The notes beneath the pieces are model-generated. The model searched no databases. It was not told where the DNA came from and saw only the letters and a list, made by a program, of their open reading frames with translations. Below are positions 25,401 through 34,134 of a DNA stretch of 64,000 nt, piece by piece. The stretch is from Heyndrickxia sp050281185 (GTDB lineage Bacteria; Bacillota; Bacilli; Bacillales; Bacillaceae_C). A program made the position numbers and the translations under genes. The stretch covers positions 124,001 through 188,000 of the forward strand of contig NZ_JBNNWS010000009.1 of the NCBI RefSeq assembly GCF_050281185.1, read 5' to 3'. The first letter of the stretch is position 1; each line of letters opens with the position of its first letter.

Positions 25401-25434
25401 GCTCTGAGTGTACCTAGCCAGGTGCACTTAGAGC
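25401..25434 (+). terminator. Stem-loop after the exported protein gene
   Basis: GCTCTGAGTGTACC pairs with GGTGCACTTAGAGC through two G-U pairs. The T run after it is weak (ATTTATTTTC). Confidence 0.6.
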
Positions 25435-25885
25435 TATTTATTTTCTTTATTTGATAATTCCCCTTGTTGTACAAAATTGGTTCCAAACTATTATCGAATT
25501 ATGATATAGATTTACCAAACATATATACTGCGACCTTTCTACACGATGATCCAAATGTCCTAAATTTCTAAATTATTTAAAAATATTATTAATCCCTTTG
25601 TACTGTTCTGTTATTATATAAATATGTCATTTTCCTACATATGGAATATAAGAGGGGGATGGATATTTAAGCGGCTTCAAAAGGAGAAACAACATTCGGG
25701 CCATAATTCTAGTAATTATTGAGCAGAAGAGATGCACTAAATATATTGATTTATATACATGTAAAAAAAGACATATCACATTACAACAATTGCGAAGATT
25801 TATTGACATAAAAATTAGAAATAGAATAACCACAAATCTTAATTAAAAAACGACTTTTTAGATTGTGTTCAGGATGCGGGTCAAT
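25435..25885. other. Intergenic region, 450 bp
   Basis: This is a strongly AT-rich stretch before the repeat-protein gene. No convincing gene, repeat or structured RNA was seen. It probably contains the promoter of the repeat-protein gene. Confidence 0.4.
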
Positions 25886-27388
25886 ATGAAAAGTATCAAA
25901 AAGTTTCCTATTTTAATAATAACAGTGGTTTGTTTATTGTTTTCCATTAAAAGTTACGGTGCGACTTTGAAAATAAGCAGTACAACAGTATCTGCAACGA
26001 TTTCAAAAGGGAAAAGCTATGAATTTTTGAATAAAAGTAAAAAAGTAGGTCAGGTTAAGGTAAATGGTCTGAGTAACACCAGCTATGATTATGTCGTATA
26101 CAATAAGACAAAATCCGTAGTAACCAGCAAATTAGCTGATTGGGGAACTTCAATCATTAAGGTTCCTTCAGGTGGAAAAGTAGTAATCACAGGTCAAAGC
26201 AATGTAAAGGTAAAAGCAAGTGCCACGAAGAGCGTGTTTAAAGTGAAAGCAAGTAGTTCCCCAGCATTCGCAAGATTCAATGTTTCCAAAGGAAAAAGCT
26301 ATGAGTTTATGAATAAAAGTAAGAAAGAAGGTTCTGTACAGGTAGTTGGGCTGGCTAACACCGATTTTGATTATGTGGTGTACGATAAGGCCAAAAACGT
26401 AGTATTCAGCAGGATTTCAGGTTGGGGGACTTCAAGCATTACGGTTCCATCGGGCGGAAAAGTAGTGATCACGGGGCAGGGCAAGAAACCTGTAATAGCG
26501 GGTGGCCCGAAGCTCCAGTTTCAAGGAAAAGCAAGTAGTAAACCAGCATTCACACGATTCACTATTTCTCAAGGGAAAAGCTATGAGTTTTTGAATACTA
26601 GTAAGAAGGAAGTGGATGTAAGGGTAGATGGGCTGGCTAACACCGATTTTGATTATGTGGTGTACGATAAGGCCAAAAACGTAGTATTCAGCAGGATTTC
26701 AGCTTGGGGGACTTCAAGCATTACGGTTCCATCGGGCGGAAAAGTAGTGATCACGGGTCAGGGCAAGAAACCTGTAATAGCGGGTGGTCCGAAGCTCCAG
26801 TTTCAAGGAAAAACAAGTAGAACACCAGCATTCACACGATTCACCATTCCTCAAGGGAAAAGCTATGAGTTTTTGAATAGAAGTCAGGAAGAAGGTCAAG
26901 TTAAGATATATGGCCTGTATAATTCTAGATATGATTATGTAGTATACGATAAATCAAATAATGTAGTAACTAGCAATCTAGCAGGATGGGGAACTGGAAC
27001 AATTATGGTACCGTCGGGCGGAAAAGTAGTAATCACAGTGCAGAGCAAGGAATCCATAAAAGCGGGTGGTCCAAAGCTCCAGTTTCAAGGAAAAACAAGT
27101 AATACACCAGCATTCACACGATTCACCATTCCTCAAGGAAAAAGCTATGAGTTTTTGAATAGAAGTCAGAAAGAAGGTCAAGTTATGGTATATGGCTTGT
27201 ATAAGTCTAGCTATGATTATGTAGTGTATGATAAGGCAAATAATGTAGTAACTAGCAAGTTAGCAGAATGGGGAACTGCAACAATTAAGGTGCCGTCGGG
27301 CGGAAAAGTAGTGATAACCGGACAGGGGAAGGAATCAATAATAGCGGGTGGTCCTCAATCATTATTTACCGGAAAAGCAATCCAATAG
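25886..27388 (+). CDS. Secreted protein of five 94-residue repeats
   Basis: 500 residues from the ATG at 25886 (earlier in-frame GTG/ATG at 25865/25874 are possible). It has a clear signal peptide (KKFPILIITVVCLLFSIKSYGA). The mature part is five tandem units of 94 residues (282 bp), each with GKSYEF, FDYVVYDK, a W-G-T block and VPSGGKVVITGQ. The first unit is diverged. Units two and three share almost identical DNA over nearly 200 bases, a sign of recent duplication. The pattern of short beta strands suggests a beta-sandwich repeat for adhesion or surface binding. No LPXTG, S-layer or LysM anchor is visible, so it is probably released or loosely bound. No named family was recognised. Confidence 0.75.
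   Translation: MKSIKKFPILIITVVCLLFSIKSYGATLKISSTTVSATISKGKSYEFLNKSKKVGQVKVNGLSNTSYDYVVYNKTKSVVTSKLADWGTSIIKVPSGGKVVITGQSNVKVKASATKSVFKVKASSSPAFARFNVSKGKSYEFMNKSKKEGSVQVVGLANTDFDYVVYDKAKNVVFSRISGWGTSSITVPSGGKVVITGQGKKPVIAGGPKLQFQGKASSKPAFTRFTISQGKSYEFLNTSKKEVDVRVDGLANTDFDYVVYDKAKNVVFSRISAWGTSSITVPSGGKVVITGQGKKPVIAGGPKLQFQGKTSRTPAFTRFTIPQGKSYEFLNRSQEEGQVKIYGLYNSRYDYVVYDKSNNVVTSNLAGWGTGTIMVPSGGKVVITVQSKESIKAGGPKLQFQGKTSNTPAFTRFTIPQGKSYEFLNRSQKEGQVMVYGLYKSSYDYVVYDKANNVVTSKLAEWGTATIKVPSGGKVVITGQGKESIIAGGPQSLFTGKAIQ
26261..27388 (+). repeat. Four tandem 282-bp coding repeats
   Basis: CCAGCATTC marks the unit start at 26261, 26543, 26825 and 27107, exactly 282 bases apart. Units at 26261 and 26543 are nearly identical from about +70 to +260. 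Units at 26825 and 27107 form a second, similar pair. The period is a multiple of three, so copy number can change without breaking the protein. Confidence 0.9.
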
Positions 27389-27416
27389 ATTAATTTGATT
27401 TTAAGCATGACTAGTA

Positions 27417-27455
27417 CCCCATGTGTTTCTCTTCTAGACACATGGGTGTTTTTAG
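27417..27455 (+). terminator. Terminator of the repeat-protein gene
   Basis: CCCATGTGTTTCT pairs with AGACACATGGG (small bulge), followed by TGTTTTT. Confidence 0.8.
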
Positions 27456-27490
27456 TAGATGGGACTATTAGCTTAGAGAAAGGATAGTGT

Positions 27491-28309
27491 ATGAAAATGA
27501 GTCAATTGAGTGAAAGAAATAGATTTGAACAGAGATTTACAGATGATGTTATCGAAGTGGCAGCTGTCACAGGCGCATCAGGGATTGGTGCCGGAAAAGC
27601 TGGAGGAGACATACTTTGGAATGCGTCTATAGATTTGATTGCGTGGAAAAATTTACATAACAATGAACCCATTAAAAATGAAGAGTTACGACTTGAATGG
27701 TTGGTTAGTGATGAGGAATTGGAAAAATCAAGAGATATTTTGAAAAGTCATTCAGTTGTAAGATTACTGGTTCGAAGGGCAGAAAACTCAATGATGCTTG
27801 TTAATGTTCTTGAAACAAATTATAAAGATGATGCACTAGAAATGATTTTGCAGGAATTCATGAAACCGGTTTTTTACACTGATGAAGTTCTAAGTCAGTT
27901 CGAGCTTGTTAAGAGTGTTAAACTTTTTGAAAAGAACGTTTCTTGGGCAGGAGAAGAAGGGATTTTGTATTTTGATTGGAATGAAGATGAGAATGAAATG
28001 AAGTCTGCATTGGAAACAGCATATGCTCTGTTCAATGAGCAGGATGAATGGAATATGAAAATCAGAATGTATGCTGCAGAAGAACTTGTAGAGTTAGCAA
28101 ATGAATGGCTGCAGGATAATGATGAGGCAGTAATAGCTGAGATTACAAAAGAAATGTTCATTGATCTCATGGAATTAAGTAGCATTAGTGTTTATCCAGA
28201 AGGTGGTTTTGAGATATTCTTTTCCGATGGTGATATGTTTTGGGGACATTCAATTATTGTAAATGGCAATATTAATGGTGAGCTCACTTCGGCAGAAATT
28301 GCAGGATAA
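27491..28309 (+). CDS. DUF2262 domain-containing protein
   Basis: 272 residues, cytosolic and strongly acidic. The C-terminal 140 residues (AAEELVELANEWL then ITKEMFIDLMELSSISVYP and GGFEIFFSDGDMFWGHSI) look like the DUF2262 domain. The N-terminal half carries another conserved region (VTGASGIGAGKAGGDILWNA). Such proteins occur in Bacillus accessory loci and have been suggested as immunity-type or antitoxin-like proteins, but no toxin gene is next to it here. The ribosome site AAAGGATAG lies 5-8 bases before the ATG. The function is unknown. Confidence 0.65.
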   Translation: MKMSQLSERNRFEQRFTDDVIEVAAVTGASGIGAGKAGGDILWNASIDLIAWKNLHNNEPIKNEELRLEWLVSDEELEKSRDILKSHSVVRLLVRRAENSMMLVNVLETNYKDDALEMILQEFMKPVFYTDEVLSQFELVKSVKLFEKNVSWAGEEGILYFDWNEDENEMKSALETAYALFNEQDEWNMKIRMYAAEELVELANEWLQDNDEAVIAEITKEMFIDLMELSSISVYPEGGFEIFFSDGDMFWGHSIIVNGNINGELTSAEIAG

Positions 28310-28473
28310 TGGATTGAAAGATTGCTAAACATTTCAATGAAGTGCATAGCAATGGTGAGACACCAGAGTCACATTTGCTGATTTAAATATATCGAACTCA
28401 TTTTATAAGAAAATGCATTAACATGAAAGATGTACGAAATAGGAGGGACTGAAATCTACCCCACATGTAGCTT

Positions 28474-28507
28474 TGGAACTTTTTGAAGGTACCTCTCGTA
28501 TATAATG
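28474..28507 (+). promoter_or_regulatory. ECF-sigma-type promoter of the lipoprotein gene
   Basis: TGGAAC at 28474-28479 (one mismatch to TGAAAC), 17 bases, then CGTA at 28497-28500. It lies 33 bases before the lipoprotein ATG. TATAAT at 28501-28506 could also serve sigma-A but has no good -35. An envelope-stress sigma factor (W, M or X type) is likely. Confidence 0.55.
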
Positions 28508-28532
28508 AATACATACGAGGGAGGGAATACAA

Positions 28533-29150
28533 ATGAAAAGATATATGAAACTTTTAACCATTCCTTTATTAACAATTACATTGATATTCTTACTTAGTGG
28601 ATGTCAGTTGTTTGATTTATGGGGTAAAAATATTGTGAAGGAATTAAAAGGTCTCGATGTAACTTTACAAACCTATGATGCTGATGGGCTGCCGATAGAC
28701 ACGATTAAAGGAAAATCCGGAAACATCAGCAGGGATACAAAATTTGATATATCAAATGAAAAGGGTGAAACAACTAAGCAATCTTCAGTATTAAATATAA
28801 CAATTGGTGGAAAACAAATCACCCATGTTGGCAGTACATTAATTATGTACGAAAAGGGACTAACAGATGTCATGAATGAATTACCAAAGCAAGTTACAGT
28901 TGAGAATAATGATAGAAGCACTCCATTTATTAATAAAATCGTGAATAATTTTCATAACTACTTTGATGGAAAGTCAAAAATCATTTTAATCAGATCTCAG
29001 CTTGGAAAACCGGTAGCAACATTCACGGGAAATTCAGTATCGTATTGGTCAACCGATGTTCCAAACTCAACAGGTTTAATTATTGATGGGAAGTATTTAT
29101 TCATCTATCGTTGTGATTTTACAATGTATGATACGAAGTTAATAGAATAG
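28533..29150 (+). CDS. DUF5052 family lipoprotein
   Basis: 205 residues with a lipoprotein signal: basic start, hydrophobic core and lipobox LLSG-C24. The mature part (ELKGLDVTLQTYDADG, SVLNITIGGKQITHVGSTLIMYEKG) matches the DUF5052 family of Bacillus lipoproteins of unknown role. It should be anchored to the outer face of the membrane. GAGGGAGGG precedes the ATG, and an ECF-type promoter lies 33 bases upstream. The last codons (YDTKLIE and stop) and the next bases are shared with the unrelated acetyltransferase gene at 38297, suggesting a common 3' sequence element. Confidence 0.78.
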   Translation: MKRYMKLLTIPLLTITLIFLLSGCQLFDLWGKNIVKELKGLDVTLQTYDADGLPIDTIKGKSGNISRDTKFDISNEKGETTKQSSVLNITIGGKQITHVGSTLIMYEKGLTDVMNELPKQVTVENNDRSTPFINKIVNNFHNYFDGKSKIILIRSQLGKPVATFTGNSVSYWSTDVPNSTGLIIDGKYLFIYRCDFTMYDTKLIE

Positions 29151-29454
29151 TAATTTTAATGAAGATAAAGGGCGGACCTTCCGCTTATAGAGTGTAAGAA
29201 TTGAGGATTCAAGAGTCATTCTTTCTTCAATATATGTTGAAATTAGTGGAAAAGCTGCAAAAGTTAAAGAGAAAGCCTATTTCAACTTATTAATAACAAC
29301 AGGAGTCCCTAAAGAGATCCTCCTGTTTTTTTGCATAGTTCAGTATTTTTATAATGTTGTGTATTGGTGAATTGTATATACATAACACCAATACAGAATA
29401 TATCAAAATAGGCAATAAATTTCGTAAGTTTGGTGTTTAGAAGGAGATGTAGCT
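29151..29454. other. Intergenic region with repeat tail and terminator
   Basis: The first 50 bases resemble 39640-39700 (TTTTACAAT, AGAATAGTAATT, then GGGCGGACCTTCCGC versus GGGACGGATATTCTGC). A short open frame at about 29234-29292 could encode a basic 19-residue peptide but has no ribosome site. A terminator lies at 29298-29333. Confidence 0.45.
29298..29333 (+). terminator. Terminator-like hairpin
   Basis: ACAGGA pairs with TCCTGT, with additional internal pairing, followed by seven T. Confidence 0.65.
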
Positions 29455-29646
29455 TTGATAAAAGCCCAAAAGATATGCTCGATATTTGGTATTATTTTCA
29501 TATTTATGTATCTCATCTATGTAGGAGGATATTCTACAGCTAACTTTTTTAAATATTATACTTTAGTTATTGGTATGTTATTTTTTACTGTAGATTTAAT
29601 AATTTATATTTATTTATACACTAAACAAAACTTTAATAAAAAATAA
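29455..29646 (+). CDS. Small two-helix membrane protein
   Basis: 63 residues starting at TTG 29455, chosen because AGAAGGAGATG lies just upstream. Two hydrophobic segments (about residues 9-26 and 36-56) and a basic end (KQNFNKK) suggest a small integral membrane protein. No family was recognised. It has no close partner gene; upstream is a terminator. Confidence 0.5.
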   Translation: MIKAQKICSIFGIIFIFMYLIYVGGYSTANFFKYYTLVIGMLFFTVDLIIYIYLYTKQNFNKK

Positions 29647-29803
29647 AAGATTAGCTTGTGTTCATTTAAGGACTAGTTTCAGGTGCTTTACTTATGCAAT
29701 TTCAAAAGGATATAAAAATTATTATTAATAAATCGAAAATTCTGTTTTAATATTCTTTCATTAATTTTCCAATCATTGTATATTAATAAATAGGGGTGAT
29801 TGA

Positions 29804-30337
29804 ATGGGAGTAAAGATGAAAAGACAGGAGTTCGTTTCTTTAGATGATAAAGCTCTATTACATGTCTGTTTTAAACCGCTAATTTTGGATTATAAAAGTA
29901 GAATGGCTAAAGAGAATAGCTCGATGGTTAAAGAACTTTTTTATAAAGAGCTAACTACAGGACAAAAGGCGTTGTTTGTTTTTCATATGTATTACGATCA
30001 TGCAATCGAATCAAAGGCTGAGTTCTATTGGTGGAGTGCCTATTTTATGGCTCAACCTAAAATCTGGTCAGCAATCAAAACTGGATTGCAGTATTTTGAG
30101 GAAGAGTACATGTATTTGCTCCTAGAAGAAACTGAATTAGTTCTTAAAAAATATAATTGTCCCAATACTTTAGAGAAGTTTGCTGTAACACGTGAGGATC
30201 TTGACAAGAATGGGGAACTTTCTGAAGCAATTTATCCTTTGCATATTAAATTTAATGAAACAGTCTGTTTTACTATACAAAGAATTAGTGCTTTTATCCG
30301 AGACAACCATGAAGATTTTGTAAAGATCGAGGACTAA
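29804..30337 (+). CDS. Conserved-looking cytosolic protein of unknown function
   Basis: 177 residues, mostly alpha-helical, with no signal or membrane segment. The aromatic block QKALFVFHMYYDHAIESKAE followed by FYWWSAYFMAQPKIWS recalls the DMP19/DUF4375-type helical proteins, but the match is only by general pattern. The start is the ATG at 29804 (AGGGGTGATTGA before it) or the ATG at 29816 (GGGAG before it). A lone gene in an accessory stretch. Confidence 0.5.
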   Translation: MGVKMKRQEFVSLDDKALLHVCFKPLILDYKSRMAKENSSMVKELFYKELTTGQKALFVFHMYYDHAIESKAEFYWWSAYFMAQPKIWSAIKTGLQYFEEEYMYLLLEETELVLKKYNCPNTLEKFAVTREDLDKNGELSEAIYPLHIKFNETVCFTIQRISAFIRDNHEDFVKIED

Positions 30338-30432
30338 TTAGGTAGCCGAAAACAATATGAATATAGAATGGGATTCTTCAATAATATGGGAATTTTTAGA
30401 GTGAAATGAAACTGATTGGAAGGTGAGGAAAA

Positions 30433-30921
30433 ATAAAAACGTTATCGTTTCTAATTCAGTTCGGAATAGCTATTACGGGACTTTTATTTTCTACGGCTGT
30501 TGCTTGGTATGAAGGCAGTGCATTAATAGATTATCCATCGGAATGGACTTATTCAACACCATTTTCTCAATTGTTGAATGGGCAAATTCTAAGTGAGAGT
30601 GATATTTCGCAACTAGATTTTTTTGTATATGCAGCTAAATTTCAACCTACATTTCCTTTAATTATGCAAATAACCGGTTTATATTTGTTAGTACTAATTG
30701 GATACTCTTTCTTAAAAAACCAAAATAAATGGTTTGCCTATTATCTGTTCTTTTTGGGTGGAAGTTTATTTTTACTTAGTTATTTAGCCTCCAATTCTCC
30801 TACGGTAGGTGGACGAATTTTCTTCACTAGTAGTTTAGTGATCGGTTTATTGTGTATATTATTGGCTGTGATTACTTATTTTCAGTTGTTTTATCATAAC
30901 AGAAACGAAATGACAAACTAA
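30433..30921 (+). CDS. DUF4306 family membrane protein (YjdJ-like), apparent AUA start
   Basis: The frame is open from 30427 and gives a sensible N terminus, IKTLSFLIQFGIAITG then STAVAWYEGSALIDYPSEW, which matches the DUF4306 start. No ATG, GTG or TTG precedes it in frame. The only codon well placed after the strong site GGAAGGTGAGG is ATA at 30433. The first ordinary start (TTG 30571) would remove a membrane helix and the conserved WYEGS. With the AUA start the protein has about 162 residues and four membrane helices. It is either a gene using a non-canonical start or one disabled by an ATG-to-ATA change. Confidence 0.65.
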   Translation: MKTLSFLIQFGIAITGLLFSTAVAWYEGSALIDYPSEWTYSTPFSQLLNGQILSESDISQLDFFVYAAKFQPTFPLIMQITGLYLLVLIGYSFLKNQNKWFAYYLFFLGGSLFLLSYLASNSPTVGGRIFFTSSLVIGLLCILLAVITYFQLFYHNRNEMTN

Positions 30922-30937
30922 ACTTCTTCCACATTCA

Positions 30938-30972
30938 GGTGCAATTCCATATCAAGAATTGTGCTCTTTTTT
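30938..30972 (+). terminator. Terminator after the DUF4306 gene
   Basis: GCAATTC pairs with GAATTGT, followed by GCTCTTTTTTG. Confidence 0.6.
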
Positions 30973-31060
30973 GTTATTTTCCATTTTATTGAAAAAACTC
31001 TAGATTTCCAAGGTGCAGAATGATAACTTATTCTTAATTATTGAAAGGAGGCGTTGTCTT

Positions 31061-31117
31061 ATGAACATAAATTTAAATGAAAATAGGGCTAAACCAATTG
31101 AGGGGATAAACGTATAA
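31061..31117 (+). CDS. Possible 18-residue leader or truncated gene start
   Basis: An almost perfect ribosome site (GAAAGGAGG) lies 10 bases before an ATG that opens an 18-codon frame ending 46 bases before the kinase-like gene. The peptide (MNINLNENRAKPIEGINV) has no recognised function. It could be a leader peptide for the next gene or the surviving start of a deleted gene. Confidence 0.35.
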   Translation: MNINLNENRAKPIEGINV

Positions 31118-31163
31118 TTGCCCTTTAAACTACGGATTCCCCCATAAACTGAAAGGGGATATT

Positions 31164-32060
31164 ATGAATTTTATATCTAATAAAACAGAAAAATTTCCAG
31201 TTACAATTTCTTTGGACGATGTTACATTTCAGCTTCAAGAACAACTTGATTTCGAATGGTTAAAATCTCTTGGTCATGTATTTTGCGTGTTTGACGAACA
31301 AGACTCAGGCAATATTTGTTTTGGAGTCGAAAAGGATGGCAGAAAAAAATTCGTAAAGTACGCAGGTTCAAGACCATTAGATTTTTCGGGGAATCCACAA
31401 GATGCGGTAACACGATTACAGAATGCAATACCATTATATACTACTTTAAGACATCCACATCTTATCGAATTGCTTGATCACTTCCATATGGATTGTGGGT
31501 ATGCTGCTGTATTTGACTGGTTTGAAGGGGAATGCTTGCACTCACATTGGTCCTTCCCGCCTCCAGCAAAATATCATCACCCTGAATCACCGTTTTATCG
31601 GTTTAGACATTTGCCTATTCAAAAACGGTTGGAGTCTTTAGACACTATTTTCTCGTTTCATGAATTTGTTGAATCAAAAGGGTATGTAGCTGTGGATTTT
31701 TATGACGGTAGTATTTTATATGATTTTGCGAAGGATATTACAAAAATATGTGATATAGATTTTTACAGAAAAGCGCCCGCTATCAATGACATGGGTGAGA
31801 ATTTTTGGGGAGCAAAACGTTCAAAATCTCCAGAAGAATTTACCCTTGGTGCCCCTATTGACGCAAAGACTAATGTATTTACGATGGGAGCTATTGCGTT
31901 TGGAGTATTAGGTGGAGAAATGGACCACTCATTCTCAAAATGGGATGCTGGGAAACCACTCTACGAAATAGCTTTACGTGCAGTTAGTGAAAATAGAGAA
32001 ATGAGATTTGAGAGTATCAAGGCATTCAAAGCTGCATGGGACCGGTCAAAGGTTAACTAA
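31164..32060 (+). CDS. Protein-kinase-like protein, degenerate
   Basis: 298 residues with the layout of a Ser/Thr protein kinase: KKFVKYAG in the place of the VAIK lysine, HPHLIELLDHF as helix C to strand 4, YVAVDFYDGSIL in the catalytic-loop position, and CDIDFYRKA in the DFG position. The catalytic HRD is replaced by an AVD context, the asparagine by serine, and DFG reads DID, so activity is doubtful or atypical. There is no membrane helix. Similar stand-alone kinase-like proteins occur in Bacillus. The ATG has GAAAGGGGAT upstream. No phosphatase or substrate gene is adjacent. Confidence 0.65.
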   Translation: MNFISNKTEKFPVTISLDDVTFQLQEQLDFEWLKSLGHVFCVFDEQDSGNICFGVEKDGRKKFVKYAGSRPLDFSGNPQDAVTRLQNAIPLYTTLRHPHLIELLDHFHMDCGYAAVFDWFEGECLHSHWSFPPPAKYHHPESPFYRFRHLPIQKRLESLDTIFSFHEFVESKGYVAVDFYDGSILYDFAKDITKICDIDFYRKAPAINDMGENFWGAKRSKSPEEFTLGAPIDAKTNVFTMGAIAFGVLGGEMDHSFSKWDAGKPLYEIALRAVSENREMRFESIKAFKAAWDRSKVN

Positions 32061-32142
32061 ATTTTAAAATAATTAATTACCGCTCGTAAGGATTGAAGGG
32101 TAAATGGAGATTGGAATTATTTTGAATTTTAAGGGGTGTAAA

Positions 32143-32577
32143 ATGACGATAAAAAGATGGATTATTTTATCCTCAATGGCTTTAATAATATTAATCTCCT
32201 TTGTGTATTATAAGCAAACTCATTTGTCAATTTGGGGATTTAATCTCTCTAAAAAGGATATAAAAGATGTAATTGTTCTAACAGAGAAACATTCTTATAT
32301 TGTTATAGACGAAGATATGGTTTCAAAAATTTCCGAGGATATCTCGAAAATGAAAAGGTATTCAAAAATTGAATCCTTCCCTCCTCAAAATACTAAGCCA
32401 GTACGATACAAAAAAATTTTGATTAGAACAAAAGGTGATACTAACTACGGCGGAAGTATTTGGGTTATGGAAAATAACGCAGTATTAGATAGCAATGGTT
32501 ACTATTGGGATTTGGATTACAATGATTTAAGTAATACATTAAATGTTGCACTGGAAAATGCTAACTTATTGAACTGA
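32143..32577 (+). CDS. Membrane-anchored protein of unknown function
   Basis: 144 residues from the ATG at 32143 (AAGGGGTG 5 bases upstream; an earlier in-frame ATG at 32104 lacks a site). One N-terminal membrane helix (IILSSMALIILISFVYY) is followed by an outside domain of about 115 residues with alternating strands (DVIVLTEKHSYIVID, GGSIWVMENNAVL). No family was recognised. It follows the kinase-like gene by 82 bases. Confidence 0.55.
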   Translation: MTIKRWIILSSMALIILISFVYYKQTHLSIWGFNLSKKDIKDVIVLTEKHSYIVIDEDMVSKISEDISKMKRYSKIESFPPQNTKPVRYKKILIRTKGDTNYGGSIWVMENNAVLDSNGYYWDLDYNDLSNTLNVALENANLLN

Positions 32578-32890
32578 TGGGTGCAAAATTTAAACAAGGG
32601 ATCGCTTCGGCTTCCGGGTTTACTTTTGTGGTGAAAACAGAAAATTTCAAACGAATCTCACTAGTAATCACATATTTTTTCATCAATATAATCAAATATA
32701 TTTCACAAAAAATGGCTCGGAGTTTATCCTTCAAGCCATTTTCTTTTTTTACACTAAAGAGGCTAGTTTCTGAAGTAAATGATTGTCAAAAATTATGAAA
32801 TTTGAAATAATTGTAATTGTGTTAAAGAACACGATTTGTTGAACAAGGAAAACTGGTAGACAATGTTTTTGGGGAAAGGGGTATAGTTGC
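32578..32890. other. Intergenic region with terminator
   Basis: A 73-codon frame from 32577 covers this gap but runs through a clear terminator (32708-32752) and has no ribosome site, so it is not called. Nothing else was recognised. Confidence 0.5.
32708..32752 (+). terminator. Rho-independent terminator
   Basis: AAAATGGCT pairs with AGCCATTTT, with CTTTTTTT after it. Confidence 0.8.
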
Positions 32891-33913
32891 ATGTCTAACT
32901 TTAATGTGGATGTATTACAAATTAGGGATAGTTCTTTCAATATCGGGTTAAAGATGGGGAAACTCCTTAAAAATAGACCAATATTAAAATCCTTAGAAGC
33001 CATTACTAAACCGGAAATAGATTTTAATAATATGAAGTCAATCTTCTCTGCTTATGCTCCTCATTTGCTAGATGAAATACATGGATTATCAGAGGGATTA
33101 GAAATTTCAATTAACAAGTCCGCAGCATTATTTAGTGGTTACGACGTACCGAAAGTTGAAGCAATGGGATGTTCGTCACTAATAACAAAAGAATACTATG
33201 TAAGAAATTATGATTTCTCCCCTGTTTTCTATGATAGTTTTTTCAGCTTGCTACAACCGACGGAAGGTGCTTATGCTTCAGCAGGTTATAATCTACAAGC
33301 CATAGGGAGACATGATGGTGTAAATGAATATGGTTTGGTTTCGGGTCTGCATTTTGTAAGTAACAATGACTATTCGAAAGGTTTATCAGCATGGACTTCG
33401 ATAAGAATGATACTCGATACCTGTACTTCATTAGATGATGCAATTCTAATGTTAAAAGAAATACCACATTCGGCATGTTATAATTTTTCTCTCGGAGATG
33501 GAGACGGAAATATAGCAGCAGTTGAAGCTAGTCCAGAAAAAGTCATTGTAAGAAAAGACCAAGCATTATTATCGTGCGTAAATCATTTTCAGGTAAGTGA
33601 GCTTGAAAAGAAAAATAGACCATCTATTGAAGGTTCTATGAAACGTAATCAGTATTTGTTAACTTATCAAAATAAAGATCTATCACAAAGGCAAATGTTC
33701 GATATTTTTTCAGACAAAAATTCACCAGTATTCTTTACTGATTATGAAAATTTATTTGGAACTATCCATACTTTTTCATACTCTTTTAATCAGTTCAGGA
33801 TCTTAACAACGATTGCTCAAAGTAAACAAGTATTAGATATAGACTTCCAAGAATGGGTTAATGGGAAAAATATTAATGAGTCTAAATTAAATGGTCTAAT
33901 AGAAAACAAGTAG
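32891..33913 (+). CDS. C45-family autoproteolytic hydrolase/acyltransferase
   Basis: 340 residues of the N-terminal-nucleophile type related to acyl-CoA:isopenicillin-N acyltransferase and the C45 peptidases. The probable nucleophile is the cysteine in EAMGCSSL near residue 98. NYDFSP and GVNEYGLVSGLHFV follow, as in the family, where chain cleavage before the cysteine exposes the active residue. It would hydrolyse or transfer an amide-linked acyl group; the substrate is unknown. No signal peptide is seen. The ATG follows GGGGAAAGGGGTATAGTTGC. It stands alone, flanked by unrelated small genes. Confidence 0.75.
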   Translation: MSNFNVDVLQIRDSSFNIGLKMGKLLKNRPILKSLEAITKPEIDFNNMKSIFSAYAPHLLDEIHGLSEGLEISINKSAALFSGYDVPKVEAMGCSSLITKEYYVRNYDFSPVFYDSFFSLLQPTEGAYASAGYNLQAIGRHDGVNEYGLVSGLHFVSNNDYSKGLSAWTSIRMILDTCTSLDDAILMLKEIPHSACYNFSLGDGDGNIAAVEASPEKVIVRKDQALLSCVNHFQVSELEKKNRPSIEGSMKRNQYLLTYQNKDLSQRQMFDIFSDKNSPVFFTDYENLFGTIHTFSYSFNQFRILTTIAQSKQVLDIDFQEWVNGKNINESKLNGLIENK

Positions 33914-34134
33914 CTTATTAGTTATTCAATAGAAGGAAGTAATTCTGTAGTAGGTATTAAACATTAAAGAAGATAAATGAAATAATATTTATGGTGAGAA
34001 ATAAATAAGGTTGTGAAGGCTTGTATTTAAACTAAAGAAAGCAGCTTCATTCAAAAAGATTATGATATGGTTACAAAAGGAATCCAACTAATCGAGAGTT
34101 TTAATGTAAATGTATTAGAGAGGAGGCGAGTACT

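Noticed and set aside
32577..32798. 73-codon frame after the membrane-anchored protein gene
   Set aside because: It runs through a clear rho-independent terminator and has no ribosome site or recognisable sequence.
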